Part shown: positions 36,590-44,880 of the stretch, one piece after another
How positions within the stretch are numbered: the stretch's first letter is position 1
How the letters are laid out: every line of letters starts with the position of its first letter
Assembly: GCF_041027365.1 (NCBI RefSeq)
Contig: NZ_JBFTEH010000005.1
Location: 248,001 to 312,000, forward strand
Source: VKMB-3413 sp041027365
Lineage (GTDB): Bacteria; Pseudomonadota; Alphaproteobacteria; Rhizobiales; Rhizobiaceae
Direction: 5' to 3'
DNA: 64,000 bases
Notes under the pieces: generated by a model
The model's input: only the letters and a program-made list of their open reading frames with translations
What the model was told of the DNA's origin: nothing
Databases searched by the model: none
Made by a program: the position numbers and the translations under genes

Positions 36590-37051
36590 TTAATCCCGGG
36601 TTAAGGCCGGCTGGGCCGGCGGCGCGAGCTGCGACATCACCCCGTCAGGCATACGCATCGGCTTGCCCTGCGGCGAGATCACGGCGACCTTCACCGCCGC
36701 CTTCACGAGGTCCACGTCGTCGCGGCGGATCGTCTGGTCGAGCAGGATCCGGGCACCACCGACCATGCGCGTGCGGGTCTCGACGGTGACGACGTCGTCG
36801 ATGCGGGCGGGGCGCAGGAAGTCGATCTCCATGTGCCGCACCGCGAAGGCCATCGGCGCGCCGAAGCCGCCCTCCATCAGGGTGCGATGGTCGAAGCCCT
36901 TCAGCCGCAGGAAGTCCGAGCGCCCTCGCTCCAGGAAGTGCAGATAGCGCGCGTGATAGACGACGCCGGAGAAGTCGGTGTCCTCGAAATAGATCCGCAC
37001 GTCCAGTTCGTGGCCGGCCTCCGTCAGCCGACCGCTGATCGCTTCGCTCAT
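36590..37051 (-). CDS. ybgC: Tol-Pal system-associated acyl-CoA thioesterase YbgC
   Basis: A 153-aa hot-dog-fold thioesterase of the 4HBT family. The catalytic motif YFEDTDFSGVVYHARYL (Asp26, Tyr32-His33) is intact, and RYLHFLERGRSDFLR follows. YbgC hydrolyses acyl-CoA or acyl-ACP and is encoded with tolQRAB-pal in most proteobacteria. ATG 37051 has GAGGAAG at good spacing; the frame is open further upstream, with a very basic non-family extension that is rejected. It is the first gene of the minus-strand tol operon here. Confidence 0.94.
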   Translation of the reverse strand: MSEAISGRLTEAGHELDVRIYFEDTDFSGVVYHARYLHFLERGRSDFLRLKGFDHRTLMEGGFGAPMAFAVRHMEIDFLRPARIDDVVTVETRTRMVGGARILLDQTIRRDDVDLVKAAVKVAVISPQGKPMRMPDGVMSQLAPPAQPALTRD

Positions 37052-37243
37052 CGCTTCCTCGCTTTCAGGCGTCCGAGGGCTCCGCCCCGCCGCTCGCTGC
37101 ATGCGCACTCGCCCGCGTCCAATCCGCTTGCCGGCGCCCGATCGAACGGTGCGGCGGGCGGGCCGCTTGTGCATCCCCACCTTGTGGAAGCCCGCCTAGC
37201 CCATAGATGGCCGAACGACCAGTTGTCCGGTGGGAGTCTCCGT

Positions 37244-38653
37244 ATGCGCGCCTTGATGCTGCAGACCTATGAGCGCATCATCGGCAGCTACTGGTTCATC
37301 CCGTCCGTCATGGCGCTCCTCGCCGGAGTCCTCGCCTTCGGCCTGATCGAGATCGACCAGTATCTTCCGCGCGACGTCTTCGGCACCAGCCCGTTCCTGT
37401 TCTCCGCCCAGCCGGACGGCGCGCGCGCCGTGCTCGGCGCCATCGGCGGCTCGATGATCACCGTCGCCGGCACCGTCTTCTCGGTGACCATGGCCACGGT
37501 GGTGTTCGCCTCCGGCACCTACGGCCCGCGGCTGCTGACCAACTTCATGCAGGATCGCGGCAACCAGGTGACACTCGGCGTCTTCGTCGCGACCTTCATC
37601 TACACCATGCTGGTCCTGCGCAGCGTGCGCGACGGCGGTCCGAACTCCGGCTACGGACCGATGTTCGTCCCCACGGTCGCGATCTATGGCGGGCTCTTCC
37701 TCGCCATCGTATCGATCGGCGTGCTGATCTACTTCATCCACCACGTCCCCTCCAACATCCACATCTCCAACGTCATCTCCGGCATCGGGGAATCGCTGCT
37801 GAAGCGGATGGACAAGGAATTCGCCAAGCGCAGCGAAGAGGAAGACGAGGACGAGGCGCAGCGGCTGTGGAACGAGGTGCCCGCCTGCTTCCGAAGCGAC
37901 CGCGGCGGCGAGCGGCAGGGCGGCGGCTATGCCGAGATCGCCTGCGACCGGACCGGCTATCTCCAGATCGTCGACCGGAACTCGCTGATCAGCGCAGCCT
38001 GCGAACACGGCCTCGTGGTGCGGATGATCTGTCGGCCCGGCATGTTCGTCCATCCCGGCCGCGTGCTCTTCGACGCCTGGCCGAAAGACCGCGTCGACGA
38101 CGATACGCGGGACGCCCTTTTGGCATCGATCGCGGCCGGCAGCAGCCGCTCGCCGCGCCAGGACATCAATTTCCTGTTCGACGAACTGGTCGAAATCGCC
38201 GGACGCGCGCTGTCGCCCGGCGTCAACGACCCCTATACCGCCATCACCTGCATGGACTGGCTGAAGGCCGCCTGCTGCAAGCTCGCCAGCATGAAGATGC
38301 CGAGCCGGCTGATCGGCGACGAGGAGGGAAACCTCCGGCTGATCGCCATGCGGGCGGGCTTTGCGGAATTCCTGGAAGTCGCCTTTGGCCACATCCGGCA
38401 ATACGCGGCCTCGGACATGATCGCCGGCGAGCACTATCTGAACTGCCTCGCCCAGATCGCCCCGGCCTGCCGCGACGACGAGCAGCGCGAGGCCGTGCGG
38501 TTCCAGAAGACCCGCTTCCTCGGCCTGGCGCGGCTGGCGCTCGACGGCTCGGCCCTGAAGACCGTCGAGGCCGCCGGCAAGCGCGTGACCGATTGCCTCA
38601 GCGATCCAACGGGCCGCGAGGAGACGCTGGAGGTCGCAAGCCCGGCGGGATAG
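37244..38653 (+). CDS. DUF2254 family membrane protein
   Basis: A 469-aa DUF2254 protein. Four transmembrane segments are visible in the first half (about 15-37, 65-90, 108-130 and 145-170), with the family's GGSMITVAGTVFSVTMATVVFAS core near 70-92. A cytoplasmic C-terminal part contains the conserved SPRQDINFLFDELVEIAGRAL and ALSPGVNDPYTA. Function is unknown; a channel or mechanosensor role has been guessed for the family. ATG 37244 was chosen from the hydrophobic N-terminus. It is divergent from ybgC. Confidence 0.9.
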   Translation: MRALMLQTYERIIGSYWFIPSVMALLAGVLAFGLIEIDQYLPRDVFGTSPFLFSAQPDGARAVLGAIGGSMITVAGTVFSVTMATVVFASGTYGPRLLTNFMQDRGNQVTLGVFVATFIYTMLVLRSVRDGGPNSGYGPMFVPTVAIYGGLFLAIVSIGVLIYFIHHVPSNIHISNVISGIGESLLKRMDKEFAKRSEEEDEDEAQRLWNEVPACFRSDRGGERQGGGYAEIACDRTGYLQIVDRNSLISAACEHGLVVRMICRPGMFVHPGRVLFDAWPKDRVDDDTRDALLASIAAGSSRSPRQDINFLFDELVEIAGRALSPGVNDPYTAITCMDWLKAACCKLASMKMPSRLIGDEEGNLRLIAMRAGFAEFLEVAFGHIRQYAASDMIAGEHYLNCLAQIAPACRDDEQREAVRFQKTRFLGLARLALDGSALKTVEAAGKRVTDCLSDPTGREETLEVASPAG

Positions 38654-38731
38654 GCAGCCGGCTCCGTCCCCGTCTGGAGCCGCAGACGGTTCGTTCGGAA
38701 AAAGCCGGTCCCCGCCCGTCCGGATCAGGCG

Positions 38732-39142
38732 CTAGGGATGCATCTTCGCGCCCTTGGTCGCCTTGTCGACGTCCTTCCTCGGGCCGAACAGCGCGAGACC
38801 GACGAGGTTCGGCGCATCGGCGGGCTCGGCCTTGAAGGCTTCGCGGTTCGCGGCGTCGTGCCCGGTCGAGAACATCGCCTCGACATAGGCGGCCCGCGTC
38901 AGCCCACGCTCGACCGCCTGCCGCAACGCCCGCTGCAGGACGTCGGTCGTCGCGGCGAGGACCATGATCGGCTGGCCGAGCAGCGCGGCATGGCGCCGGC
39001 CGGCCGCGTCCTCGTAAGGCTCGCCCATCGCCTCCGGCACCGCGCCGGCGATGCCGGTCGCCAGGAACGCCGTCACGTTCAGCTTCTGCCATGCCGCCAG
39101 ATCCTCGCGCACGAGGATCGCCACCTTGGTCTCGAAGACCAT
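38732..39142 (-). CDS. DUF2000 family protein
   Basis: A 136-aa protein of the DUF2000 (peptidyl-tRNA hydrolase-like fold) family: KVAILVREDLAAWQKLNVTAFLATGIAG at the start, then GQPIMVLAATTDVLQRALRQA. The C-terminal 25 residues (LFGPRKDVDKATKGAKMHP) carry the variable end. Function is unknown. It lies 38 bp after the AraC-type regulator gene on the same strand, a pairing seen for this family, so the regulator probably controls it. Confidence 0.85.
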   Translation of the reverse strand: MVFETKVAILVREDLAAWQKLNVTAFLATGIAGAVPEAMGEPYEDAAGRRHAALLGQPIMVLAATTDVLQRALRQAVERGLTRAAYVEAMFSTGHDAANREAFKAEPADAPNLVGLALFGPRKDVDKATKGAKMHP

Positions 39143-39180
39143 GCCCTGCTCCGTCCTGTTCCGGTTTCGAAGCGGCAGGA

Positions 39181-40023
39181 CTAGCCGGCCGGCGCCCTCA
39201 CGTCTGGAACGCTCGTGCAGGCGGCGCGGTAGGCGGCGGGCGTGACGCCGTAGGCACGGCGGAACCTGCGGCCGAGATGGCTCTGGTCGGCAAAGCCGCA
39301 GGCGGCGGCGACCTGCGAGGGCGCCTCGCCGGCGGCGAGTCGCCGCCGCGCCGCGATCAGCCGGATCTGCACGAGATAGGCGTGCGGGGCCGTGCCATAG
39401 GCGGCACGGAACGCCCGGGCGAGCTGGAACCGGTCCGCGGCTCCCGCCTCGCGGGCCAGGGCGTCGGCGCCGATGTCCTCGTCCAGGCATTCGTGCAGCC
39501 GCTCCCGGGCCCGGGCGGCGATGACCGGCGCGGCGAGCGGCGCCGATGGCGGCGGCGCGAAACCGAGATGGCTCTGCAGCCGCTCCACCACGCGGTCGAG
39601 CCCGGCGTCGCGGACGAGGCGCTCGGACTGCCCGAAGATGAGGTCGCAGCCGCGCCGGATCGCCCGTCCCAGCCGAGCGTCGTCCGACAGCGTCTCGCGG
39701 AACCGGCCGTCGCGGTCCCGCCCCTCACCCTGCGGCATGCGGAGAAGGGCCTGCGGCAGATAGAGCATCCGGTAGGCGAAGCCGCCCTCCGTCACCGCCT
39801 GGCCGTCATGGACCTCGCCGGGCTCGATCAGGATCACCCGGCCGCTCGTGCTCTGGCGGCGCCGGCCACGGCAGAAGAAGTCCTGGACGCCGTCATCCGT
39901 CACCCCGACCAGCCATTCGTCGTGATGGTGCAGATCGTAGGCGTGGCCGAAGAAGCGCGCGCGGATGGCCTCGACGCCGCTTCCGGCGTCGCGAACGAGG
40001 CGGATGTCGTCCTTCGGCTTCAT
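39181..40023 (-). CDS. AraC-family transcriptional regulator
   Basis: A 280-aa regulator with an N-terminal cupin-like sensor (about 15-110: HAYDLHHHDEWLVGV, then RVILIEPGEVHDGQ). The C-terminal double helix-turn-helix (about 170-270) includes DIGADALAREAGAADRFQLAR and APSQVAAACGFADQSHLGRRF, with GVTPAAYR at the end. The ligand is unknown. It is directly upstream of the DUF2000 gene and 76 bp after the MFS gene end, all on the minus strand. Confidence 0.9.
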   Translation of the reverse strand: MKPKDDIRLVRDAGSGVEAIRARFFGHAYDLHHHDEWLVGVTDDGVQDFFCRGRRRQSTSGRVILIEPGEVHDGQAVTEGGFAYRMLYLPQALLRMPQGEGRDRDGRFRETLSDDARLGRAIRRGCDLIFGQSERLVRDAGLDRVVERLQSHLGFAPPPSAPLAAPVIAARARERLHECLDEDIGADALAREAGAADRFQLARAFRAAYGTAPHAYLVQIRLIAARRRLAAGEAPSQVAAACGFADQSHLGRRFRRAYGVTPAAYRAACTSVPDVRAPAG

Positions 40024-40099
40024 GTCGTCTGGATACAGCGGGACCGGCCGGCGGTCACGCCGCCGGCCGATGCGGCGTTCAGCCGGCGTCCGCCCGGCG

Positions 40100-41350
40100 T
40101 CAGCCGTTGCCGCAGGCCGCCGCCCTTTCGGCGGGGCAAGCCGCCGGGACAGCCACCGCCCGCGGCTCGAGCCCAAACATCGAGCGCCCGGCGAAGCCGG
40201 CCGCGACGAGCAGCAGGATGCCGGCGGCATAGATGTCGGTCGTCCTCTGGATGCCGATCGCGCTGGCGAGGAAGCCGGCGACGATGGCGGGAACGCTGAA
40301 GGCGAGATAGCTCTCGACATAGAATGCCGAGAGAAGCTCCGCCCGCTGGTCGGCCGGCGCCAGCGGAACCACCGTCCCGAGGCAGCCGAGGAAGCTCGCG
40401 CCGAAGCCGATGCCGGCGATCGCCGTGCCGAGGAAGAGCACCGGCACCGAACCCGTATGGACTCCGGCGACGAGCGTGCCGATGCCGGCAACGGTCGCCG
40501 GCGCGCCGACGGTCAAAGCACGCGCCGGAGGGTATCGCCGCAGCGAAAACACCGCCGTCGCCCCGCTCAGCATCAGCGCGGCAACGACCGCGCCGCCGAG
40601 GAGTTCCGATTGCTGCCCCGTCGCCCGGACGATCAGCGAGGGCATCAGCGACAGATAGAAGCCGCCGAGCACCCAGAGCGCGACGTTGATCGGCGTGATG
40701 ATCGCCATGGCCCGCCGCGCCTCCGACGGGATGCGTACCTGCGGCCGCAGGGAGGCGGCGAGCCCCGGCCTGAGCGAGGCCGTCTCGGGCATCGTTCGCA
40801 GAAGAGCGAGCTGCGCGACGACGACGGCCAGGAGCAGCGCGTAGACGAGCCGCATCGGCTCAGGTCCGAACTGCACGAGGGCACCGGTGACGAGCGCCCC
40901 CACCGTCATGCCGAGCAGCGGCGAGAGGCTGTTGACCAGCGGCCCGCGCCTTGCGTCCGCATCGGCGAGCGCGGCGCCGAGCGTGCTCGCCGCCGCCCCG
41001 GTGGCGAAACCCTGGACGAGGCGGGCCGCGAGCAGAAACCAGACATTCTCCGCAAACAGGAACAGGAGAAGGGCCACCGCCTGCACCGCCAGGGCCGCGG
41101 CGATCGCGGGCCGGCGGCCGACATGGTCGGAGATCGAGCCGACGACGAGCAACGCGGCGAGCAGGCTGAACGCATAGATCGCGAAGATCAGCGTCACGAG
41201 GAGCGGCGAGATCGCGAAGATCTCCTGGTAGAGGCGGTAGAGCGGCGTCGGCGCGGCGGAGGCCGCGAAGAACGCGCCGAGCGTCAGCCCGTAGAAGCGG
41301 AGCGCGGCCGGATGCGCAGCGGCGGAGGTGGTTGCGGAAGGGGTGGACAT
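40100..41350 (-). CDS. Major facilitator superfamily transporter (drug/metabolite efflux type)
   Basis: A 416-aa MFS permease with about twelve transmembrane segments. The loop 2-3 motif is present as GSISDHVGRRPAIAAAL near residues 65-80, and ARLVQGFATGAAASTLGAAL marks helix 4. The start at ATG 41350 gives MSTPSATTSAA; the longer frame from a GTG at 41485 would cross the operator region and the TetR start. It is divergent from the TetR gene with two palindromic sites between them, the standard layout of a self-regulated efflux system. The substrate is unknown. Confidence 0.88.
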   Translation of the reverse strand: MSTPSATTSAAAHPAALRFYGLTLGAFFAASAAPTPLYRLYQEIFAISPLLVTLIFAIYAFSLLAALLVVGSISDHVGRRPAIAAALAVQAVALLLFLFAENVWFLLAARLVQGFATGAAASTLGAALADADARRGPLVNSLSPLLGMTVGALVTGALVQFGPEPMRLVYALLLAVVVAQLALLRTMPETASLRPGLAASLRPQVRIPSEARRAMAIITPINVALWVLGGFYLSLMPSLIVRATGQQSELLGGAVVAALMLSGATAVFSLRRYPPARALTVGAPATVAGIGTLVAGVHTGSVPVLFLGTAIAGIGFGASFLGCLGTVVPLAPADQRAELLSAFYVESYLAFSVPAIVAGFLASAIGIQRTTDIYAAGILLLVAAGFAGRSMFGLEPRAVAVPAACPAERAAACGNG

Positions 41351-41367
41351 GCGCCTATCTTCCTTAA

Positions 41368-41382
41368 AGCGAATTCTTTGCG
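41368..41382. promoter_or_regulatory. Second TetR operator-like site (degenerate)
   Basis: This 15 bp site matches the perfect palindrome at 41412-41426 in 11 of 15 positions, including the TTTGCG right arm. It lies 18 bp upstream of the MFS start. Confidence 0.4.
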
Positions 41383-41411
41383 TTCTCCATCTAGCGCCCC
41401 TCCGGCCTAAA

Positions 41412-41426
41412 CGCAAATATTTTGCG
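41412..41426. promoter_or_regulatory. Perfect 15 bp palindrome, probable TetR operator
   Basis: CGCAAA-TAT-TTTGCG is a perfect palindrome in the AT-richer divergent promoter region between the MFS transporter (start 41350) and the TetR regulator (start 41479). Confidence 0.6.
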
Positions 41427-41478
41427 ATAACAAAATTCGGCGCCCCGTGCTTCGGGCTCGTCCGAGGGAGTGGAAGCC

Positions 41479-42072
41479 ATGTCACCGAAGCCCGTGAGCC
41501 GGCCGGGCGGCCGTAGCGCCAGGGTCCAGGCCGCAGTCCACGCGGCCGTGCGATCGCTGCTCGCCGAGGTCGATCGCTCGGAGATCACCATTCCGGCCAT
41601 CGCCGATCGCGCCAAGGTGACGCCCTCGACCATCTATCGCCGCTGGGGCGACCTGGCCGAGCTCTTGGCGGATGTCGCCATGGAGCGCATCCGGCCCGAC
41701 GGCGAGCCGCAGGACACCGGTTCGGCCAAGAGCGATCTCGCCGCCTGGGCGGAGCAATATGCTGAGGAGATGGCGAGCGATGTCGGGCGCCAGATGTATC
41801 GCGACATCCTCGCGAGCCGTTCGGGCGCCAACATCCCGGGCCAATGCTGCGACATCGTGCGCCGGCAGATGCTGACGCTCGCCGAACGCGCCGCCGGACG
41901 CAGCGAAGCCTTTCCCGATCTGGAGGCGATCATGGACGGCGTCGTTGCGCCGATCGTCTACCGCATCCTCTTCGCCGAACCGCCCTCGCAGGAGCACTGC
42001 CGGGCACTGGTGGAGGCGCTGTTCGCGGAGCGCCGGAGGCGGGACGGCGGCGTGTCGCGCGACGCCGCCTGA
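41479..42072 (+). CDS. TetR-family repressor
   Basis: A 197-aa regulator. The N-terminal helix-turn-helix (about 32-62) reads EITIPAIADRAKVTPSTIYRR-like with the TIYRRWG recognition end, then an all-helical ligand domain typical of the TetR C-terminal group with MYRDILASRSG. ATG 41479 is preferred; a GTG at 41470 is in frame. It is divergent from the MFS gene, so it probably represses both. Its end is 18 bp from the convergent ruvB end. Confidence 0.9.
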   Translation: MSPKPVSRPGGRSARVQAAVHAAVRSLLAEVDRSEITIPAIADRAKVTPSTIYRRWGDLAELLADVAMERIRPDGEPQDTGSAKSDLAAWAEQYAEEMASDVGRQMYRDILASRSGANIPGQCCDIVRRQMLTLAERAAGRSEAFPDLEAIMDGVVAPIVYRILFAEPPSQEHCRALVEALFAERRRRDGGVSRDAA

Positions 42073-42089
42073 GCGCCGGCGCGCCGCAC

Positions 42090-43136
42090 TCAGCCCTCGC
42101 CGCCCTCCTCGAACAGGCTCGACTGCACGCCTTGGTAGGTGCTCGGCACGGCGAGCCCCAGATGGCGGAAGGCATGCTGGGTCAGCAGCCGGCCGCGCGG
42201 CGTGCGCTGCAGGAAGCCCTGCTGCAGGAGATAGGGCTCGACGATGTCCTCGATGGCGTCGCGCGGCTCCGACAGTGCCGCGGCGATCGTCTCGATGCCG
42301 ACGGGGCCGCCGCCGAAGTTCAGCGCGATGAGGTCGAGATAGCGCCGGTCGAGCTGGTCGAGGCCGAGGCTGTCGACCTCGAGCCGCGACAGCGCTTCGT
42401 CGGCGACGCGGCGGTTCACCGTCTCGGCGCCCGCGACATGGGCGAAGTCGCGCACCCGGCGCAGGAGCCGGCCGGCGATGCGCGGCGTGCCCCGCGCCCG
42501 GCGGGCGATCTCCCTGGCGCCGTCCTCGCTCATCGGCTGGCTCATCAGCCGCGCGCCGCGGGTGACGATCTGCTCCAGTTCCTCGACCGTATAGAAGTTG
42601 AGGCGCACCGGGATGCCGAAGCGGTCGCGCAGCGGCGTCGTCAAGAGGCCGAGGCGCGTCGTCGCGGCGACGAGGGTGAACTTCGACAGGTCGATCTTCA
42701 CCGAGCGCGCCGCCGGCCCCTCGCCGATGATGAGGTCGAGCTGGAAGTCCTCCATCGCGGGGTAGAGGATTTCCTCCACCGCCGGCGACAGGCGGTGGAT
42801 CTCGTCGATGAACAGGACGTCGCGCTCCTCCAGATTGGTGAGCAGCGCGGCGAGATCGCCGGCCTTGGCGATCACCGGGCCGGAGGTCGAGCGGAAGTTG
42901 ACGCCGAGCTCCTTCGCCATGATCTGCGCGAGCGTCGTCTTGCCGAGGCCGGGCGGCCCGACGAAGAGCACGTGGTCGAGCGCCTCGCCGCGCGCCTTCG
43001 CCGCCTCGATGAAGACCTTCAGATTGGCGCGGGCCGCGGCCTGGCCGACGAACTCGTCGAGCCGCTGCGGTCGCAGCGTCGCATCGACGTCCTCGCCGCG
43101 TTTGTCAGCCGACATCAGGCGCGCGGTCTCGCTCAT
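42090..43136 (-). CDS. ruvB: Holliday junction branch migration ATPase RuvB
   Basis: A 348-aa AAA+ motor that drives Holliday junction migration with RuvA. Walker A GPPGLGKTT is at 60-68, Walker B VLFIDEIHRL near 115, sensor 1 and Arg finger region TTRLGLLTTPLRDRFG near 165-180, and the winged-helix C-terminus has FLQRTPRGR near 320. ATG 43136 overlaps the vapC stop by 4 bp (ATGA), so translation is probably coupled to the toxin gene; a GGAA lies about 8 nt upstream inside vapC. ruvA is upstream but separated by vapBC. Confidence 0.97.
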   Translation of the reverse strand: MSETARLMSADKRGEDVDATLRPQRLDEFVGQAAARANLKVFIEAAKARGEALDHVLFVGPPGLGKTTLAQIMAKELGVNFRSTSGPVIAKAGDLAALLTNLEERDVLFIDEIHRLSPAVEEILYPAMEDFQLDLIIGEGPAARSVKIDLSKFTLVAATTRLGLLTTPLRDRFGIPVRLNFYTVEELEQIVTRGARLMSQPMSEDGAREIARRARGTPRIAGRLLRRVRDFAHVAGAETVNRRVADEALSRLEVDSLGLDQLDRRYLDLIALNFGGGPVGIETIAAALSEPRDAIEDIVEPYLLQQGFLQRTPRGRLLTQHAFRHLGLAVPSTYQGVQSSLFEEGGEG

Positions 43137-43531
43137 GCGAGGAGTTCCATACCGGAAATGTCCCGAGCGGCCTTCTGGTCGAAGGTGACAGTGTGCATGC
43201 ATCCGGCGCGACGGCTGGCGCGAGCGATCAGATAGTCCGAGATGCCGGCTTTGACTTTCTCCCGATCCGCGAACAGATCCTGCAGATAATCCCTGTCCTC
43301 GAACCGAATTTCCTCAAGCGACAACAAGTTCAAGAACGCGGTGGCAACGGCTTCGGACCGAACTTTTGCGACCTGCCGAAGGTACCAGACTGCTTCTATC
43401 AAGACGACAATCGACACAAACGCCGGCTCGGCCCTCGTTCTTGCAGTAAAGAATTCGGCAGCCCGATCATGCTGCGCGGGGTCGTCCGCCAGGATGAAAC
43501 GAAGCAGGACGTTCGTATCAACTCCGATCAT
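43133..43531 (-). CDS. vapC: VapC-type PIN-domain ribonuclease toxin
   Basis: A 132-aa PIN-domain RNase. The four acidic metal ligands are in place: Asp5 in GVDTNVLLRF, Glu46 in VLIEAVWYL, Asp99 in GISDYLIA and Asp118 in TFDQKAAR. VapC toxins cut tRNA or rRNA sites to slow growth. ATG 43531 gives the family start; the longer frame upstream lies inside vapB. It overlaps vapB by 14 bp and ruvB by 4 bp. All catalytic residues appear intact, unlike hicA in this window. Confidence 0.93.
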   Translation of the reverse strand: MIGVDTNVLLRFILADDPAQHDRAAEFFTARTRAEPAFVSIVVLIEAVWYLRQVAKVRSEAVATAFLNLLSLEEIRFEDRDYLQDLFADREKVKAGISDYLIARASRRAGCMHTVTFDQKAARDISGMELLA

Positions 43532-43808
43532 CACGCGCTTCGTTCCACTCGCGCTTGATCCGCTCGTCGTCGTCCGCCACCGCTTCTGCAATGGCATCAT
43601 CCATTTCCCCGACCGTCAGGGCACGTCCCAGTGGATTTCCGAGGAATCCTGCAAGATCCGCAATCCGAAGGCGACGTGGCGTCAGAACAACGGATCCGTC
43701 GACCACGGAGACATCGCACCGCGTCCCTGCGTGCAGTGCAAGTTGCTCCCGGATTTCCTTTGGGATCGTCATCTGCCCCTTCGAGGTCATCGTCGTCACC
43801 GCGGACAT
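43518..43808 (-). CDS. vapB: VapB-type AbrB/SpoVT antitoxin
   Basis: A 96-aa antitoxin. The N-terminal swapped-hairpin AbrB domain (about 5-50: TMTSKGQMTIPKEIREQLAL) binds DNA, and the C-terminal tail (about 55-96, ALTVGEMDDAIAEAVADDD) wraps the toxin. The start was put at ATG 43808; 43826 is in frame but adds six residues. It is the first gene of the pair, 63 bp after ruvA, and overlaps vapC by 14 bp. Confidence 0.9.
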   Translation of the reverse strand: MSAVTTMTSKGQMTIPKEIREQLALHAGTRCDVSVVDGSVVLTPRRLRIADLAGFLGNPLGRALTVGEMDDAIAEAVADDDERIKREWNEARDDRS

Positions 43809-43871
43809 ATCCTTACCTCCAAGCAACTCCTTACGAGCGAAGATAGTAAGGAATGCGCCTCACGTCCATCG

Positions 43872-44495
43872 TCAATTCCGGCTCAGCGCCTTCAGTCCCA
43901 GCCGGATCAGCTTGGCGCTCTCGGCGCCTTCGCCGGCCTCCTTGACCGCTGCCGCGACGGCGTTCGCCGCCTGGTCGCGGGAATAGCCGAGATTGACGAG
44001 GGCCGAGACGGCGTCGGCGACCGGCGCTGCGGCGGTGCCCCCGCCGATGTCGCGCTTCAGGCCGAAGCTCTCCTCGGCGCCAGCTCCGGAGAAGGCGGGA
44101 ACCTTGTCCTTCAGCTCCGCGACGATGCGCGCCGCGACCCTCGGGCCGACGCCCGGGGCGCGGGCCACCATCGCCTTGTCCTGCAGCGCGACGGCGTTGG
44201 CGAGGTCGCCGGGGGACAGCGTGCCGACCACCGCCAGCGCCACCTTGGCGCCGACGCCCTGGACGGTCTGCAGCAGGCGGAACCAGTCCCGCTCGGCCGC
44301 CGACGGGAAGCCGTAGAGACGGATCGCGTCCTCGCGCACCACCGTCTCGATGAACAGGATGGCCGCCTCGCCCACGCCAGGCAGCGCCGCCAGCGTCCGC
44401 GCCCCGCAGAAGGCGACGTAGCCGACGCCATGGACGTCGACGACGGCATGGTCCTCGCCGATCTCGTCGATCGTGCCCTTCAGCTTGCCGATCAT
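43872..44495 (-). CDS. ruvA: Holliday junction DNA-binding protein RuvA
   Basis: A 207-aa RuvA. Domain I (1-65) starts MIGKLKGTIDEIGEDHAVV; domain II has the helix-hairpin-helix pairs LLQTVQGVGAKVALAV and VARAPGVGPRVAARIV; domain III (about 155-205) contacts RuvB and ends LIRLGLKALSRN. It forms the tetramer that holds the Holliday junction. No ruvC is found upstream here; a CHAD gene on the other strand lies there instead. vapBC separates it from ruvB. Confidence 0.96.
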   Translation of the reverse strand: MIGKLKGTIDEIGEDHAVVDVHGVGYVAFCGARTLAALPGVGEAAILFIETVVREDAIRLYGFPSAAERDWFRLLQTVQGVGAKVALAVVGTLSPGDLANAVALQDKAMVARAPGVGPRVAARIVAELKDKVPAFSGAGAEESFGLKRDIGGGTAAAPVADAVSALVNLGYSRDQAANAVAAAVKEAGEGAESAKLIRLGLKALSRN

Positions 44496-44880
44496 CGGTT
44501 CCGCCGCGCCGCGCCGCGTCTCGACGCGATGGAGGTGCGCTCCCCGTCCGCCACTGCTTTCCGATCGTCGTTCAAGGCCTTGCCCATCGCTCCTGCGCCC
44601 AGCGGCGTTCCGTCGAACCGCCACGCGGTCCTGAAGCCGGGGTAATGCAGAGGCAGGAACAGGTCAAGAACATGCAGGCCGCCGGCGGACCGCCGCGCCC
44701 GGTCATCGTCAGGGCGGAGCTGAGGGACGCGGGATTCCCCGACATGTCTGACCGAGTTCCGGCGAGGGTCGAGATCCCCGGCATGAAGGCTGCGGACCCG
44801 AAAGCGGTCCCGAACACGGCGGCTTGCGGTCGCGTCCGCCGCAACCACATTTCGCCGCAAGCACAGGAGACGCCGACCGC
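44496..44880. other. 385 bp divergent intergenic region (ruvA / CHAD)
   Basis: This stretch separates the starts of ruvA (-) and the CHAD gene (+). Short open frames exist on both strands, but none shows a family, a ribosome site or convincing composition. Promoters of both neighbours must lie here; no clear consensus was recognised. Confidence 0.5.

Noticed and set aside
44492..44860. A 122-codon minus-strand frame upstream of ruvA, first considered as a ruvC remnant
   Set aside because: The translation has no RuvC motif (no catalytic acidic residues in order) and is very Arg-rich.
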